Assembly: GCA_029532415.1 (NCBI GenBank) | Contig: JAQOTA010000060.1 | Location: 3,348,001-3,412,000 of the forward strand | Direction of reading: 5' to 3' | From: Marasmius tenuissimus | Taxonomy: Eukaryota > Basidiomycota > Agaricomycetes > Agaricales > Marasmiaceae | Length of the DNA stretch: 64,000 bases | Shown: positions 24,477 through 36,591 of the stretch, one piece after another | Layout: each line of letters opens with the position of its first letter | Position numbering within the stretch: the first letter of the stretch is position 1 | The notes under the pieces: model-generated | What the model saw: the letters and a program-made list of their open reading frames with translations, nothing else | The model's database searches: none | Told to the model about the DNA's origin: nothing | Made by a program: the position numbers and the translations under genes

Positions 24477-25930
24477 ATGGGCAAAGTTCAAATCGAGACT
24501 GTGCGTTGAGATTGTCCCAACATCTCCATCATGCTTCGAAGTATTGACTTGATGTCCACCAGGTTTCGAGATCTGGATTTGTAGTCTCTCGGGCATCTTC
24601 GAACAAGAAAACTCTGCAGGCATCGATAAACACACTTCCACCCGAGCTTTTGACAGAGATATTTGCCTACTTCCTCCCAACACGCGACGATGTGGCCATG
24701 AATTTCACGCCCGACGTACCCTACCTTCTCACTTTCCTCTCTGTCTGCAAGTATTGGCGGCATGCTTCCCTTCGCACCCCCTATCTTTGGTCAACTATCC
24801 TCATGGTGAGCCCGACGCTGACCCGTCCTGACACGATGGTGAAGCAATGGCTCGAGCGGTCGGCAACACACCCTCTTACCTTGATACTGGTCCTCTCCCC
24901 TTCCTCGGAAGAGGGTGTGCAAGACGTGGATATGCTTAGAGGAGCGGTGCAGGCTCTCTCTACGTTGACTGAGCATATTCACCGTTGGAAATCTCTCGAC
25001 CTCCGCATGTCTGAGTTCCCTACCCATTCCGAACACCAATTCGGGTTACAGCTTCCCTCATCCCTGGATGCAGCACCGCTCCTCGAGCGGGTAGTGGTTG
25101 AAGAAGAATACAGTCTCACTGGTGACGAGGCAGAATCCTTCTGGCGGACTGTCGGTGGCTATTCCGCTGTCCGCCATGCTGCGTGGTCAACCTCCTTGAA
25201 GGGGCCGAGATCTTGCCTTCCCCTTTTTGGGACGCGATGGGATAAGCTCACCTCCCTTCGCTCAGAGCTTACTGTTGACGACCACACCCTACGATATCTG
25301 TCGCAGTGCGGAAGTTTGGAGCATCTGACCGTCTCAATACTCAAAAATTCATCGCCAGGTGAAGTGGCCCCGCGACGGTGCTACCCCCTGCCGCAGCTCC
25401 GGCGGCTCGCTATCACCTCCTACCACAGTGACCGTCCGTTGACCCTTTTCCTCCAATCCATCGAGGTTCCGTCACTGGATGACCTCGAGCTGAGTGGAGG
25501 ATGGAACAGCAATAAAGCTTGGATGGACCTCTTCGAGCGTTCCTCGTGCAGATTGGAAACTCTCTGGTTGTGCGATGACACCTTTTCTGGCGACGCTGCT
25601 CCTCAGTGTCTTTCCTCCCCAGCGGTGGCGGATCTGAAAGAGCTCACTGTCCAATTGATATATGAGGCCGAAGCTTGCTTCAAGTTCCTGACATGGACGT
25701 CGGAGGCTGAGTTCCTTCCTGTCCTGCGCAAAATAGTCATTCGAACCACTTCCCGGTTCACAATTGGCCAGCTCGAGAGGATGTTGGAATCGCGCCTTGA
25801 GCACCCTCGAAATACACTGGAATGCGCTAGCGTCCATTATCTCGAAAGGCATTACCAACAAGGGGAGCTGGTTTTCTTGGACCGGCTGCGGAATAACGGT
25901 CTCAACGTCGAAATGGTCTGCATCGATTAG
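24477..25930 (+). CDS. F-box protein
   Basis: Predicted 444-residue F-box protein, likely a substrate receptor of an SCF ubiquitin ligase. The F-box starts INTLPPELLTEIF and continues through LSVCKYWRHASLRTPYLW, the usual basidiomycete F-box pattern, followed by leucine-rich-repeat-like sequence to the C-terminus. The long open frame reaches upstream only to a CAG acceptor at 24619. I joined it to an eight-codon first exon (24477-24500, MGKVQIET) across a 119-nt intron with donor gtgcgt. That join is in phase, but other first exons are possible. The target protein cannot be told from the sequence. Confidence 0.8.
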
Positions 25931-26793
25931 ATATTAACAATGAAGTATATATGTAACCTTTCATTCGAACGTCTCTTTCTATCTCGTCCAAGATCTTCAG
26001 CCTCAACCTCGTTCTGAGAATCAGACCGTGATTTATAGGCTAGAGGCCTATCAATTTCCAAATTATCCAAATAGGCAATACCAGTCCACAATCCTGGTAT
26101 CAACCACTGCTAGCACTTTCCTCGTCGTTCAACCCCACTCAGCATAACTAAATGTCTGTGTTGCGGACCCGATGAACCCTCACTGTACAAGTGAGAAACA
26201 AGAAGATCTCGACAGTACAGATTATGAACTCCGATGGCTATTCAGATTCCGAACCAGCTATGCCTTGTAATTGACTCAGAGATCTCAGGCCACTAATCTC
26301 TTCTCCTCTTTCGACCTTCTTTACTTTCCGAGCTAGGTGCTGGCCTGTACCGGCTCTCTATCACAGGCAGACGGAATGGACGGGAGCTCGTGCAACCACA
26401 TGCCCTGAGCCCGGGTGCCCAGTCACTATCGATTTTAAAACTTCTGAGTCTTCCTCCACAACTCGGCGTGAACTGAATGTGGCGACTCGAATCCTCGCAT
26501 AACTCCGAGGCTTACAAAATCAGTCTGCTATGGACATGGCATTGCCACTAGGGCCCGCTTGGTTCGAAGTTGACTGTATAGTACCGCTCCCATCGACCTC
26601 ACCAACTCCTCCCCAACAGTGAGTGCTCTTTCCATCCAGAGCTCAGACGTTGGGAGGCGGGAACGGTCCGTGGGTGTTGGTAACGTCTCTCTAGGGCGAC
26701 CTGACAATCGTGTAGTCCGAAAATAACATCACGCTACAACATATTAAGTCCAAGATCAAGATATTGATTGAAGGAGAGGTCCCCTAGCCGCCG
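25931..26793. other. Intergenic between converging genes
   Basis: No gene seen. The region contains the 3' flanks of the F-box gene (+) and the GH76-like gene (-). Confidence 0.6.
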
Positions 26794-29140
26794 CTACGAT
26801 ACTGTACTTCTTGAATACTCCGGAGGGCACTCGTTCGCGTCCCATACTTCATTCCTCAACCTTCGGTTCAATATCGCTACGAGTTCTACCGTGCTCGGCT
26901 CTTGCACAAGATTGGGCTGGGGCTCTGGGGCGGGTGGCATCCGGGCCAAAGGGATACTACTACCTGCAATAGCAGGGATTTCCGGGAGCGCCTGCTTTGT
27001 ATATTTTCCCGCCCAAAAAGACGAAGAGTTGGATATTTGTGGGGGTCCTGACGTCGAGGACATCGCTGGGAACGGTTCCACGGTAGGCTGGGACCGGGAC
27101 TGGCGTCTTCGGCGAAGGTAATAGTAGCTTCCTGCAACAACTAACGCAAGACCCAAAACGCCTCCTACTACCCCACCGACTATCGCTCCAATGGGGCCTC
27201 GACTGTTATTCTCAGTATCACTCGGTGCACTATCGTCGCCCGAAACAACCCCGCCTAGCAGCGTAGTAATGGCCACTATCTGTGCTTCCGGATGAAGTTC
27301 AGGCTCGGGCCCCAGTCCGATTCCGTAAAAATGTGGGGCTCCGTTGAGAAATTTGGCTTGGTTCACGAGCGAATTGTACTACATAATGGCGGCGTTTAGC
27401 ACAGGAAGAAGAAAAAAGACACGCCACACTACCCAGAAGAAAAGTACATTTACCTGGACTCCCAGATATGCGCGAAGATACGCCTTCAAATCCGAGGCCC
27501 CGTCACCAAGGGCCGATTCGAAATAGCTCCGAATCAGGTGCTGTGAGAACTGATTGTCGCTGTGTGGGCCAGTATTGCGTGGAAACTTCTGAGGGTCTGG
27601 GGGTGCTCGTAAGCAACCGAGCCGCAGAATGAGTAGCTCACGTACCAAGGACACCACTATCGGAGTTCCAGAGAATTCCAGTTGTACGATCGGCTGCATC
27701 CCTGAGGCTTCGAACAAAGAGGTCCAGTTTGCGAAATTGGGTATGTGGTGGGGTACTTACACATCCATGAGATGAGAACTGTCATGGTTGGATTTCAACG
27801 TTAAAAGCGACAATGCCTGCATGGAGACTGCGGCATCGGATAGGGCAGCGAAGTTCATGTCGCTATCTTGGCCAGTTGGGCAGTCTGAGCTCCCAAGTGG
27901 GATCCGGTTGTAGAAAGCCCCGGACCCTTTGTAGAGCGCATTCAACATGAATTGGCCCATCTGGTTTGCTAAGTTGATATATGTTTGGTCCTTTTTGGAT
28001 TTTATAGCTGCAAGTGAGATGGTGAGTCTGTAAAGAGAAAGAATTAGGGAACCTCGAATCGAGCGAAAACCCTGAGTGACAGCATACGTCAGGTAGTCCC
28101 TGACCATTGGTAGATAAGTCAAGGAGAAGCGTGAAAATGATCGAAAATCTCACGCCGTTGCAGCAGTCGTTAGGATGAGGGGATCTTCGTCATACTGTGT
28201 GGAAAGTTAAGTTCCTTACGCCTTCCGGCGTAGCGCTCTTGACTCACTGCGCTAAAGAACGTCCCGCCTGCAAGCGTATATTCGCCTAATAAGCTAGTGC
28301 ATTAGTATCGCGTGTGCTCCACGACAACAGGTAACTCACTGCCTGGCTTTGAGCAAGACAAACTTGTGTTGGAGTTGATTCTGCTTTTAGCTGAAGAACT
28401 CCTTGACTGTACGTCTTCGTCAGAGAGCGTCAAGGTCCGGTTGGAAGACCAATATTCCTCTGCAATGTCCAAGAATGCTTCGTCTCGATACGCAAGGTAT
28501 GCACGAGTAGCTGCATATCCGTATCGACTAGGGAGTTGGCATATTTAACGGAGGTACATGGCTTCGTGAGGGGGAAAAGAGCGAACTTACAATTTGTTCC
28601 TGATCTAGTGGGAAATCTCGAAGATTACTACTGCCTTCGAAGGATTGGAGTAGACAAGAATACTTACGGGGCTGTAGAGTATACTCAGTTTTCACAGATC
28701 AGGAATGGTTATCAGTGGTTATCCCACTCACTTGAGAGTCGGCGTCGTTTGTTTCAAAGCGGGGAGGAGGCGCCGCTGAGCTATCTCCTTGTATCTGGTC
28801 TGATTTGTGAAGATATCGAAATCTGAAATCGAAGCCAGGAATGCTCCGTAGGGCCAATAGGTATCAGAAAGGTTGCTAGGAGGCTGGGTCGAAGTGAAAA
28901 GGTCGTCAGACGCAATGAATGCTTCGATTGCCTGTGCTGTCCGGTTGATTCGTTCTTCGCGAGATGACTTCACGGTGGATATCTGTATACCCGCGGCACG
29001 CATTGGGGTGTGAGTTCAACGTAATTCCAGTAGGATCACAGCAATAAACGTACATCCCAGGACGAAGGCACCCTCAGTTCTTTACCTCGCACGGCGAGGG
29101 CGAACTGTGCAAAAAAATACCAGCTGAGTAAGATAATCAT
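26794..29140 (-). CDS. GH76-like glycosidase with membrane anchor
   Basis: Predicted 561-residue extracellular six-hairpin glycosidase of the GH76 (alpha-1,6-mannanase-like) type with a C-terminal membrane helix. Exons: 29140-29054, 28982-28732, 28683-28668, 28604-28591, 28527-28340, 28285-28248, 28194-28154, 28027-27761, 27701-27646, 27596-27454, 27378-26794; all phases fit. Visible: signal peptide, SREERINRTAQAIEAF, YWPYGAFLASISDFD, YGYAATRAYLAYRDE, AGGTFF, YLGVQYNSL, then a Gly/Val-rich transmembrane helix (about residue 425), an Arg-rich stop-transfer and a Pro-rich cytosolic tail. The Asp-Asp pair usual in active GH76 enzymes is not visible at the expected place. Two exons are only 16 and 14 nt, so the middle of the model is less sure. 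An alternative start lies at 29236. Confidence 0.65.
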
Positions 29141-32100
29141 GAAGAAGGTCCGTATAGTGTCAGTTTGGGTGCCTATTCTATGCCTCAAAGTATATGTACT
29201 TACGAAGATCCGACGTTTCAACAAGTCTGCAGACATCCCGCGCTACATTCCCTTTTGATCAACTGGGTGGTTCGCTGCCATGGGGTTTGACTGTAGTCAG
29301 GTTCGCACCGCGCGGGCGATATTAATAGCTATATACCTGATATTGGAGGATGCAGAGAACGGAACACTACCGGGCAAAGCTGCATCTGACTCTGCTGTGC
29401 TCCGCGAACCTGTGCAGGGTGAACAGTACGACGTACTCAGCTTCGTCAACGGCCCCAAAATGTCAACTGCACTTCTGATAGATCGATCATATCGGTGTGG
29501 CTGTATGTGGTACCGAGTTTACTTTGCATTATCAACAGTGTTTAAGGTCAGGATTCCGAGTACATATCAGAAATTGACAATGATTGATGTAGACTAACGG
29601 GAAGTGACTAACCGCATTGGAGTCTCTTCCCTCTCAAGGCTGGATATGAGGTCGCAGACTCGCAACAATCAAGCCCGCCATTGGCCTTGTAACCTGCCCT
29701 GAGCAGATGAGCTGTGCTTCGCCAATTCCCAGCATCTTAAGAAAAGACTCACCGCTCACCAGTGGAATGGAGTGGTGCACTAAACTTCCCGGGATCGCCC
29801 CAAGCCTGGACCTGTGGTGGCAGGGAGTTTTTTCCGGGAATCAAACACGCTGAGCCCCACGGTGAAAAACGGCCATGGGTGGGGATGCGTCATGCCAGAA
29901 AATTCGCTGATACCATGATCACCGAAAATTGAAACGTAGATCTCTTCGAAGAGCAGTGGTGCGATGGAAAATCCTTCCCCCTGATTGCATCCTCCCATCC
30001 CACCAAAAAGCAATCGTAGAGTCTGACTTGGGAATCTTCGATGATGTATGCTTGTTATGTGATGCGCTCATATCGGGTCCGGTTAACCAGATATTCCCCG
30101 CTCTCCAAGGGGTTCGTTCGCCATTTTGATAAATCATTCTCATAGTCCAGCCCCGCTTCTTGATACTGCTGATACTCTCTACAGTAAAGAGTTCAGTCGC
30201 CAGTCAGCACGAGAAACAAGGCGGAATAGGTAGAAGAAGAAAACGCACATCAAATCCTGCGTATTACTCTCAGCCTCCGAAAACTCCATCAGGTCCATGC
30301 CTTCTCCCGTGTACCTACACAGAAAAACGTACGGAGGGCAGGAATACATTGTCGAGAACTAAAAAGACATAGTGAAAAGATCCAAATCACCGTTGAGACG
30401 TACCACATCAAGCGACCTCCAAGAAGCCTCCTGAATCGAAGGAGTTAGCCTATCTGGTTATAGCCTGAGGAGTTAGGAACGCGTCAGAACTCGACACGTA
30501 ACCCCGCGTTCCGAGAGCAGTGAAAGAGATACGGTCCTGTTTCTGCCCAACAAGGGAACAGATACCAACGATACAGATACGTTACCCTAACGACAGAACC
30601 AAACGGCGGTGAATAGCTTTCACAGGATGAGGGCTTCAGACACATGCTCGACGAAATGCTGTGAAGGAAGTCCTCGACTAAAGGTCGTGAACAGCGTACT
30701 GGAATTTGACGATCTTGAGCGCGAATGTAAAAGGAAACTTTGAACCTTTCGCCTACAAATGAGAGTCAACGACGCGTCGAGAGAGAGAAAGTCGGGAACA
30801 TAAACCTCTCGAGAAGCAAACTTCCCCGAAAATCGTAGCAGCCGTCAGGGATCGACTAGCACGAGGAGAGAAGGATCGTCAGGCCGTGATTCAACGTTTC
30901 AACCTCTGGTGAATTTTGACTGGTTTCGTCGTCCAACTGACATCGATCACCACCAATGTGCGAGTGTCGGTATACACGAACATCCATCAATAAATTCTTA
31001 CGGTTCCCGAGGGTGTACCAATACATGTTAATCCTGTTCGTACTCCTGGAGTACACGACGAGCAACCATCTGCGATGCCTACTATTATTTCGCAATCCTC
31101 AATACCCTCAAAGTGCGAGCAAACGTCAAGCGTACAGATGGATAGATCTAGGAAAAGGGCCGTATTGAGCATCATAGTCGAATAGCAGAGAAACGTTGGG
31201 GAGATCAGAAAAGCAGGTTATAATCAATGTAAGAGCTCAGCAACAGCTTCTAGTTGATAATTTTTATTGATTGTCTCATCGTAACGAAAGACATGGATGT
31301 ACCATATGGTGAAGTAAAGCAAGTCGTACTCACCATCAACAACGATGCCCCCTTCATGTTCGACGCCACGGCGGCTTCTCAATGCAAAGCTGAACTAAAA
31401 GAACAGACGAGTCAGCAAGATGGGACGAGGATTACGATGAAGGAAGGAGAGATATCAGATGGGGTTGCCCGAGAAATTGAGCTGTGGCGGGCACTTTCGG
31501 CAGTGATAGTACGTAGACCGTCGTGATATAACATCATGCGAAGGGTTTACAAGGAGAAGATGCTCACCCAAGAGAAGCTCGCTGGGTTGCAACATTGGAA
31601 TTGATGACTTCGTATGGCTTCGTGAGCTGGAAGAGGGTTGGTTAGTTGCTGGCAAGAACGGGAGGAGAGGGGGGTAAAGAGCGAGATCAGAAGTTTCGAA
31701 AAAACAGCCTTGGAAATGTCGTCAAATACAAAAGTATCAGGCGGTAACTCCATTTACTTCATCACGAGAATGGGAGGGAAAAGGTAGCGATGGATAGGAG
31801 CGCAACTCACAGCATGACCCTGAAAGCTTCCTTGCCTAAGGTACGAGGATCATTTCAGTTGAGAAACTGAAGCAAGTCAGTATAAGATCAAACGAGCGAC
31901 GACGAGAACAAGCAAAGATTCAGCGATTGAAAGGTAAAAGCATTGGGCCGAACGGCGCTCAGATACTCTAGTTTGAAAAATTTTGTATCATCGCGATAGT
32001 GTAGAATAGGATGCATGATGGAGGGCAAGGTATGTCAAAGTACTCACAAGGCGACCACAAGGACCATCCCGGACTATCACATCTCAAACTTCCACTTGAC

Positions 32101-32664
32101 TCTGACTGGGGAACGCTCGCATATTCTATGAGTAGAAGTCAGCAAAAAGTGCAAAAAGAATGATAGTGAGAAAACCGATCAGTGTAACTATGACAAAAAA
32201 ACACACATTGCATGCGATGGATAGGTAGTTCATCGATGCTCGATAAAAGTTGGAAATTTTCATCGTTTCGAAAAGAAAAGATAGAATAATGCTCACCATG
32301 GAGGATGAAGACGTCAAGAGAAGAAATTCAACCACGAGGAGGACGTGAAAAAATTCTTTTGACCGCGGTTCTTTAGGGCAGGTTATTTTGGACTCGGGCA
32401 CTGCCGATCGGGCGCCTACAGGTGTGAGTAGGCGCTCGTCCGGCTAATTCGCGGCTTTTGGCGGGCGACACGGAAAATCCTCCCACGTGATTCCATTCTG
32501 ACACGTCGTCTCTGGGGAAAGTATTTGCACGGAGTTCGGGCTCCGTTTGCTGTCAGTTACCACCATCTTCTCTCTTTTAGAGACCTCTGCAAAGCAAGTC
32601 TATCATTTCTCGCATTTTCTCGTTTCTTTCCTCTGGTTAAGGGCACAGGAACTCAGGCTTCAGG
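29141..32664. other. Long gene-poor region with a possible spliced transcript
   Basis: 3.5 kb without a convincing gene. A - strand frame (30013-29780) and several others of 60-105 codons lack family features. Between 32400 and 31150 the - strand has a run of good splice sites (gtgagc 32349; acceptor at 32126; gtgagt 32047; acceptor 31836; gtgagt 31810; acceptor 31627; gtgagc 31567; acceptor 31495; gtgagt near 31333). They fit a multi-exon RNA with at most a small ORF. It may be a non-coding or small-peptide gene. Confidence 0.35.
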
Positions 32665-34575
32665 ATGTCAGTTGCCGATGAAGACAGCATTCTTGAAAAG
32701 TTGGACACGGTCGTCCCAGTACCCTTGGCGCAGTTTGATGCCTTCCCAAAGTTCTCGACGACGTACAAGTCGCGCTCGGAGTCTCGTGGAATTCTGACCG
32801 TCGTGGTCGGATTACTCACGTTGTTGTTGATGCTCAATGACATCGGAGAGTACATCTGGGGTTGGCCGGATTACGAGTTCAGTGTCGATCGGGATGGCAA
32901 GAGCACAATATGGATCAATATGGACATCTTGGTTGCGATGCCTTGTCAACGTCAGTGCAATATGTTGCTTTCGGTCGTCGATTGGGTTATTGACTTGCTT
33001 TTGTAGACATCAGCGTTGACTTGAGAGATGCGTTGGGAGACCGATTGATGTTGAGTACGAACTGGAGACATCGAGGAGACAAAGGATTTATGACCCTTCA
33101 CCGTGATGGGGTGGGTTGCTTCTCCTACTTTATCGCAGCTCCGCTCACATCTCCCTACAGGTGAAATTTGACGTTGGTCCCGCCACTAAGATGAAGTACG
33201 TATGTCCGGCGTCTCCAACTTTCCTTGTTTTGACCTACCTTATTGTAGAGAACACACGGCTATGCTGTCCGCTGCTCAAGCCACCGCCCAGTCTCGCAAA
33301 TCGCGTGGTTTCTTCGATGTCATTCTCAACCGTCGACAGAAAGCACCTGAATTCCGCTCACCCATCAAGTACGAAGCTGACGGAAGCTCGTGCAGAGTTT
33401 ATGGTTACATGGAGGTCAAGAAGGTTACCGCCAACCTTCACATCACGACTCTCGGACATGGTTATGCCAGTCACGAGCATGTTGACCATTCTCGTGAGTT
33501 GCTGTTTACTCTGTAACGCGTTTGTCAAGGTTCCTCATCCTTTCGTGCAGAAATGAACCTCTCCCACGTTATCAATGAGTTGTCCTTTGGACCTTATTTC
33601 CCCGATATCACGCAACCTCTCGATTACTCGTATGAAGTTACGAACGATCGTATGTGCTTCCATTTCATGGTATATTCCCTCTGTTGACGTGAAATCAGCT
33701 TTCGTTGCATACCAGTACTTCCTCCACGTCGTCCCGACGACCTACATTGCGCCTAGAAGTCAACCCGTGAAGACGAACCAATATAGTGTCACTCATTACA
33801 CCCGAGTATTGGAGCACGGCAAAGGGACGCCTGGAATTTTCTTCAAGTTCGACCTTGACCCGATGGCCTTGACGATTCACCAGCGGACAACCTCGTTCTT
33901 GCAGCTGATTATACGGTGCGTCTGACCGGCTGTGTTGTGCTCCGCGAGCTCACCCTCGATACTAGGTGTGTCGGTGTCATCGGTGGAGTGTTCGTCTGTA
34001 TGGGCTACGCCATCCGTATCACTACCCGCGCAGTCGAGGTTGTTACCGGACCTGATGAATCTGAAAGCATTGCCGTTACTGCGTCCGGTGCTTCCACCAG
34101 ACCCGGTCTCCGATCCAAATGGGGTGGAGGACACCTTCGTAGCCGTAGCAAAGTTATTCGTCAAGGTTCCGGGTGGACCGTCGACAATCCCGATTCCCCG
34201 GCCATGTCGAGCTATAGCGGTTACACGGGAAGCTACGCCGGAAGTCCTTACCAACAGAATTTCAGCCCCATGCAGTCGCCTTACTTGAACTCGCCTTCCA
34301 TGGGACCGCCACCTTCGAATCCGAGCTCGCCTGCACCAGGCAGTGCGTTCATGTCGCCTCCTCCGCCAGGTGTCAGGGGTGGGTCGCCCTCGTTGGTTCC
34401 GCCTCCCAGTAGTGGGGTGCAGAGCCACTTTGGACCTCCACCGTCTGCCCCGAGTACTCCGTCGTTGTACGGTCACTTCCCGCCTACGCCTAACCCGGCC
34501 AATGGGGAGGGTGGGTTCCCGACTGGGCCTCCTCCTAGGAGGGTCCCTTCAGGTGGGCCGAAAAAGGATGATTAG
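32665..34575 (+). CDS. ERV41: ER-Golgi cargo receptor component Erv41/ERGIC2
   Basis: Predicted 531-residue protein cycling between ER and Golgi in COPII vesicles; with Erv46 it retrieves ER residents. Exons: 32665-32950, 33007-33110, 33161-33195, 33249-33493, 33551-33649, 33699-33915, 33966-34575. The N-terminus has DAFPKFSTTYKSRS, then the first membrane helix (ILTVVVGLLTLLLML), then the lumenal start INMDILVAMPCQHISVD. The lumenal domain continues to SVTHYTR, and the second helix is CVGVIGGVFVCMGYAI. Distinguished from Erv46 by the DAFPK/GEY and INMDI pattern. Odd: after the second helix it has about 160 residues rich in Pro, Ser, Gly and Tyr (SPYLNSPSMGPPPSNP), far longer than the short tail of yeast Erv41. 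Confidence 0.88.
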
Positions 34576-35030
34576 TGGCACAAGGTACTGGTGGACAGAC
34601 AGCCCGATAAGTAGGATGTACTATAAATTATTTCCTATCGATCTTGGTAGTGTGGTACACTCGCATGTTCGTCCGTTGACACAATCATGTACTCTTCATT
34701 GTTTTGACCCTGGCATGTTGTACGAAAGGGAGGTTATACCAAGAATGGATTTCATTTTCTATTGCTCTGTACGGACGGTACAGGTGACAAATCTTGGTCT
34801 GAATCAAGCCTACAGTCTGTTGCCTCCTGGTACGTAAAGGACAAAAATTCTGGCGGTGGAGAGTAACGTCCTAGAGGTGTAAGGAACTTGAGCAATACGA
34901 CGCTGCACCTTCTCGAGGTAACCTCCAATCGCATCAGCCATGGCTGGTCGTTCCCTGGAAGCAATATTATTGATACAGCGTACTGATAACAGAAGAGAAT
35001 AATACAACAGCAGAAGAGAGCCACCGAGGC
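34576..35030. other. 3' flanks of converging genes
   Basis: This region separates the 3' ends of ERV41 (+) and SF3B6 (-). No gene seen. Confidence 0.6.
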
Positions 35031-35501
35031 TCAGTCGTCCCCAATGTTGTGTTTTTGCTTCAATGCCGCCAACTCTTCCTCCCGACGAGCCAAGTCAGCT
35101 TTAGCTGCTGCCGCATCCTGTTTCGCAGGCATATGGTACAGCACGACGATATATCGTTCTTGTAAATGGAACCCATTCAGATGTTCCAGAGCATTTTTGG
35201 CCTACAAGGACAGTCAGAACGGGGCACGTAATACCTACTTCACGAGTACGCACGTCCATAACATCGTCGAATACGACAAACGCGGTTCCCTTGGTTTTTG
35301 CTTCGTTTCCTATCCGAATTTGTCGAATACTACCGTATCTTCCGAATAAATCGTAGAGGTCTTCCCCAGTTATTTGGTAGTTCAAGTTTTTGACGAAGAG
35401 TATGCGGTTTGCACCTGCAGGAAGTTTGGACTGGGATATTGGGTCAATAGGTTGAGTAAGCCATACGAGTTGTACTTTCTTACTGTCGGTCGTGCAGCCA
35501 T
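35031..35501 (-). CDS. SF3B6: Splicing factor 3B subunit 6 (p14, RRM)
   Basis: Predicted 121-residue RNA-recognition-motif protein of the U2 snRNP SF3B complex, located next to the branch-point adenosine. Exons: 35501-35484, 35430-35254, 35201-35031. RNP2 is ILFVKNL and RNP1 is KGTAFVVF; the FGRYGSIRQIRIGN and ERYIVVLYH segments match human p14 closely, as does its length (125 residues). The position equal to human Tyr22, which contacts the branch adenosine, is Phe here (RILFVKNL). The first exon encodes only MAARPT. It is head to head with the CIR_N gene, with 80 bases between the start codons. Confidence 0.92.
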
Positions 35502-35581
35502 TTGTGGAGGATGAGGAAATGGGTATGATGGTGGTGAAGAGTCAAGAGACGCGCGACAGCGCTCTCTTCCACACCACCACC
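35502..35581. promoter_or_regulatory. 80-bp bidirectional promoter
   Basis: The start codons of SF3B6 (-) and the CIR_N protein (+) are only 80 bases apart, so both promoters and both 5' leaders must share this segment or overlap the neighbouring coding sequence. There is no clear TATA box. Confidence 0.6.
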
Positions 35582-36591
35582 ATGGGCAAGCTCAACATCG
35601 CACACCACAAATCCTACCATCCTTACAGGAGAGACAACATAGAGCGAGTTCGCCGAGATGAAGAAGAGGCTCAGCTGAAGGAAGCGAAAGAAGAGGGTCG
35701 TTTAATGCTAGCAGTTCGTCCATTTAGTCTTCATAATCTTGACTAGGAATCTAAGTGGTTCGATATCTAGGACTCTGAAGCTCGCATGGATCTACTCAGA
35801 AGTCGTGCTGGACTGAGCAATAGGAACAACAACAAGAACAAGAGGGAACGAGACGATGAAGAACCCAGTTCTTCCAAGTCTGCCTCTATTCACACATCAA
35901 ACGGACATATCAATTTCTTTGAAGACTTGGAGCAGGTATGTACTGCCTTTGCTACTAGTGATATCGATACTAATGTTTACGAAACAGAATGCTGTAACCT
36001 CAGCAGTCCGTGCATCCAAGAAAGCAGCATCGACCGAGACAGACAAAGGCGTGGCATTAGCTCCTTCAACGAAAGACTTGAATCCCTGGTACTCGAACAA
36101 GAACCGGCCACAGGGAGTTTTCGATGATGAGGACGAGGGGAGAAGGTGAGTTGTGCTTTGTGGCATGTTCTAGCCTGCAAATACTCATGTCTGGCTCTCC
36201 ACTGCCCAGAAAGCGTGACAGTGCACGGAAATCCATACATGACCCTCTCACGTCGATAACGAAACAGCTCGCGTCATCATCTTCCTCCAAACCTGCTCCT
36301 CGGAAGCCTCAACGCAGGCCATCTTCGACATCGAACAGCGAGGTTGATGCTCGGTTATCGAGAGAATCTTCGGAACGAGAACGGGCGTTGGCTTTGATCA
36401 GGCGTAAGAAACAGGAGATGATGGGCAGCGCGACGCCAAGCACTGTACACGGAGGACTCGACAATGCCTCCGAGTATGGAGACATGTATAACCGACGGGA
36501 AGTCGAAGAGGCGCATCGAATTCGTGAACGAAGATGGGATGACTCACATTCAAGGAAGTCTTGGGGTGGTGAGGGAGGCCGACGGCGGTGA
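35582..36591 (+). CDS. CIR_N-domain nuclear protein (LENG1-like)
   Basis: Predicted 278-residue protein with an N-terminal CIR_N domain, found in CBF1-interacting corepressor, LENG1 and spliceosome-associated proteins. Exons: 35582-35713, 35771-35935, 35988-36145, 36210-36591. The domain reads KSYHPYRRDNIERVRRDEEEAQ and continues with DSEARMDLLRSRA. The remainder is charged and disordered, with NPWYSN and a C-terminal RRKKQEMMG...EVEEAHRIRERRWDD segment resembling LENG1 homologues. The first intron has an unusual donor, gttcgt. Nuclear and RNA-related work is inferred from the family and from pairing with SF3B6. Confidence 0.8.

Noticed and set aside
32126..32401. Hydrophobic 91-codon - strand ORF resembling a small membrane protein
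   Set aside because: Much of it falls in an AT-rich segment bounded by good splice sites (gtgagc ... catag), more like an intron than a coding exon.
33877..34476. 199-codon - strand ORF
   Set aside because: It is antisense to the GC-rich, Pro-rich last exon of ERV41 and has Arg-rich shadow composition.
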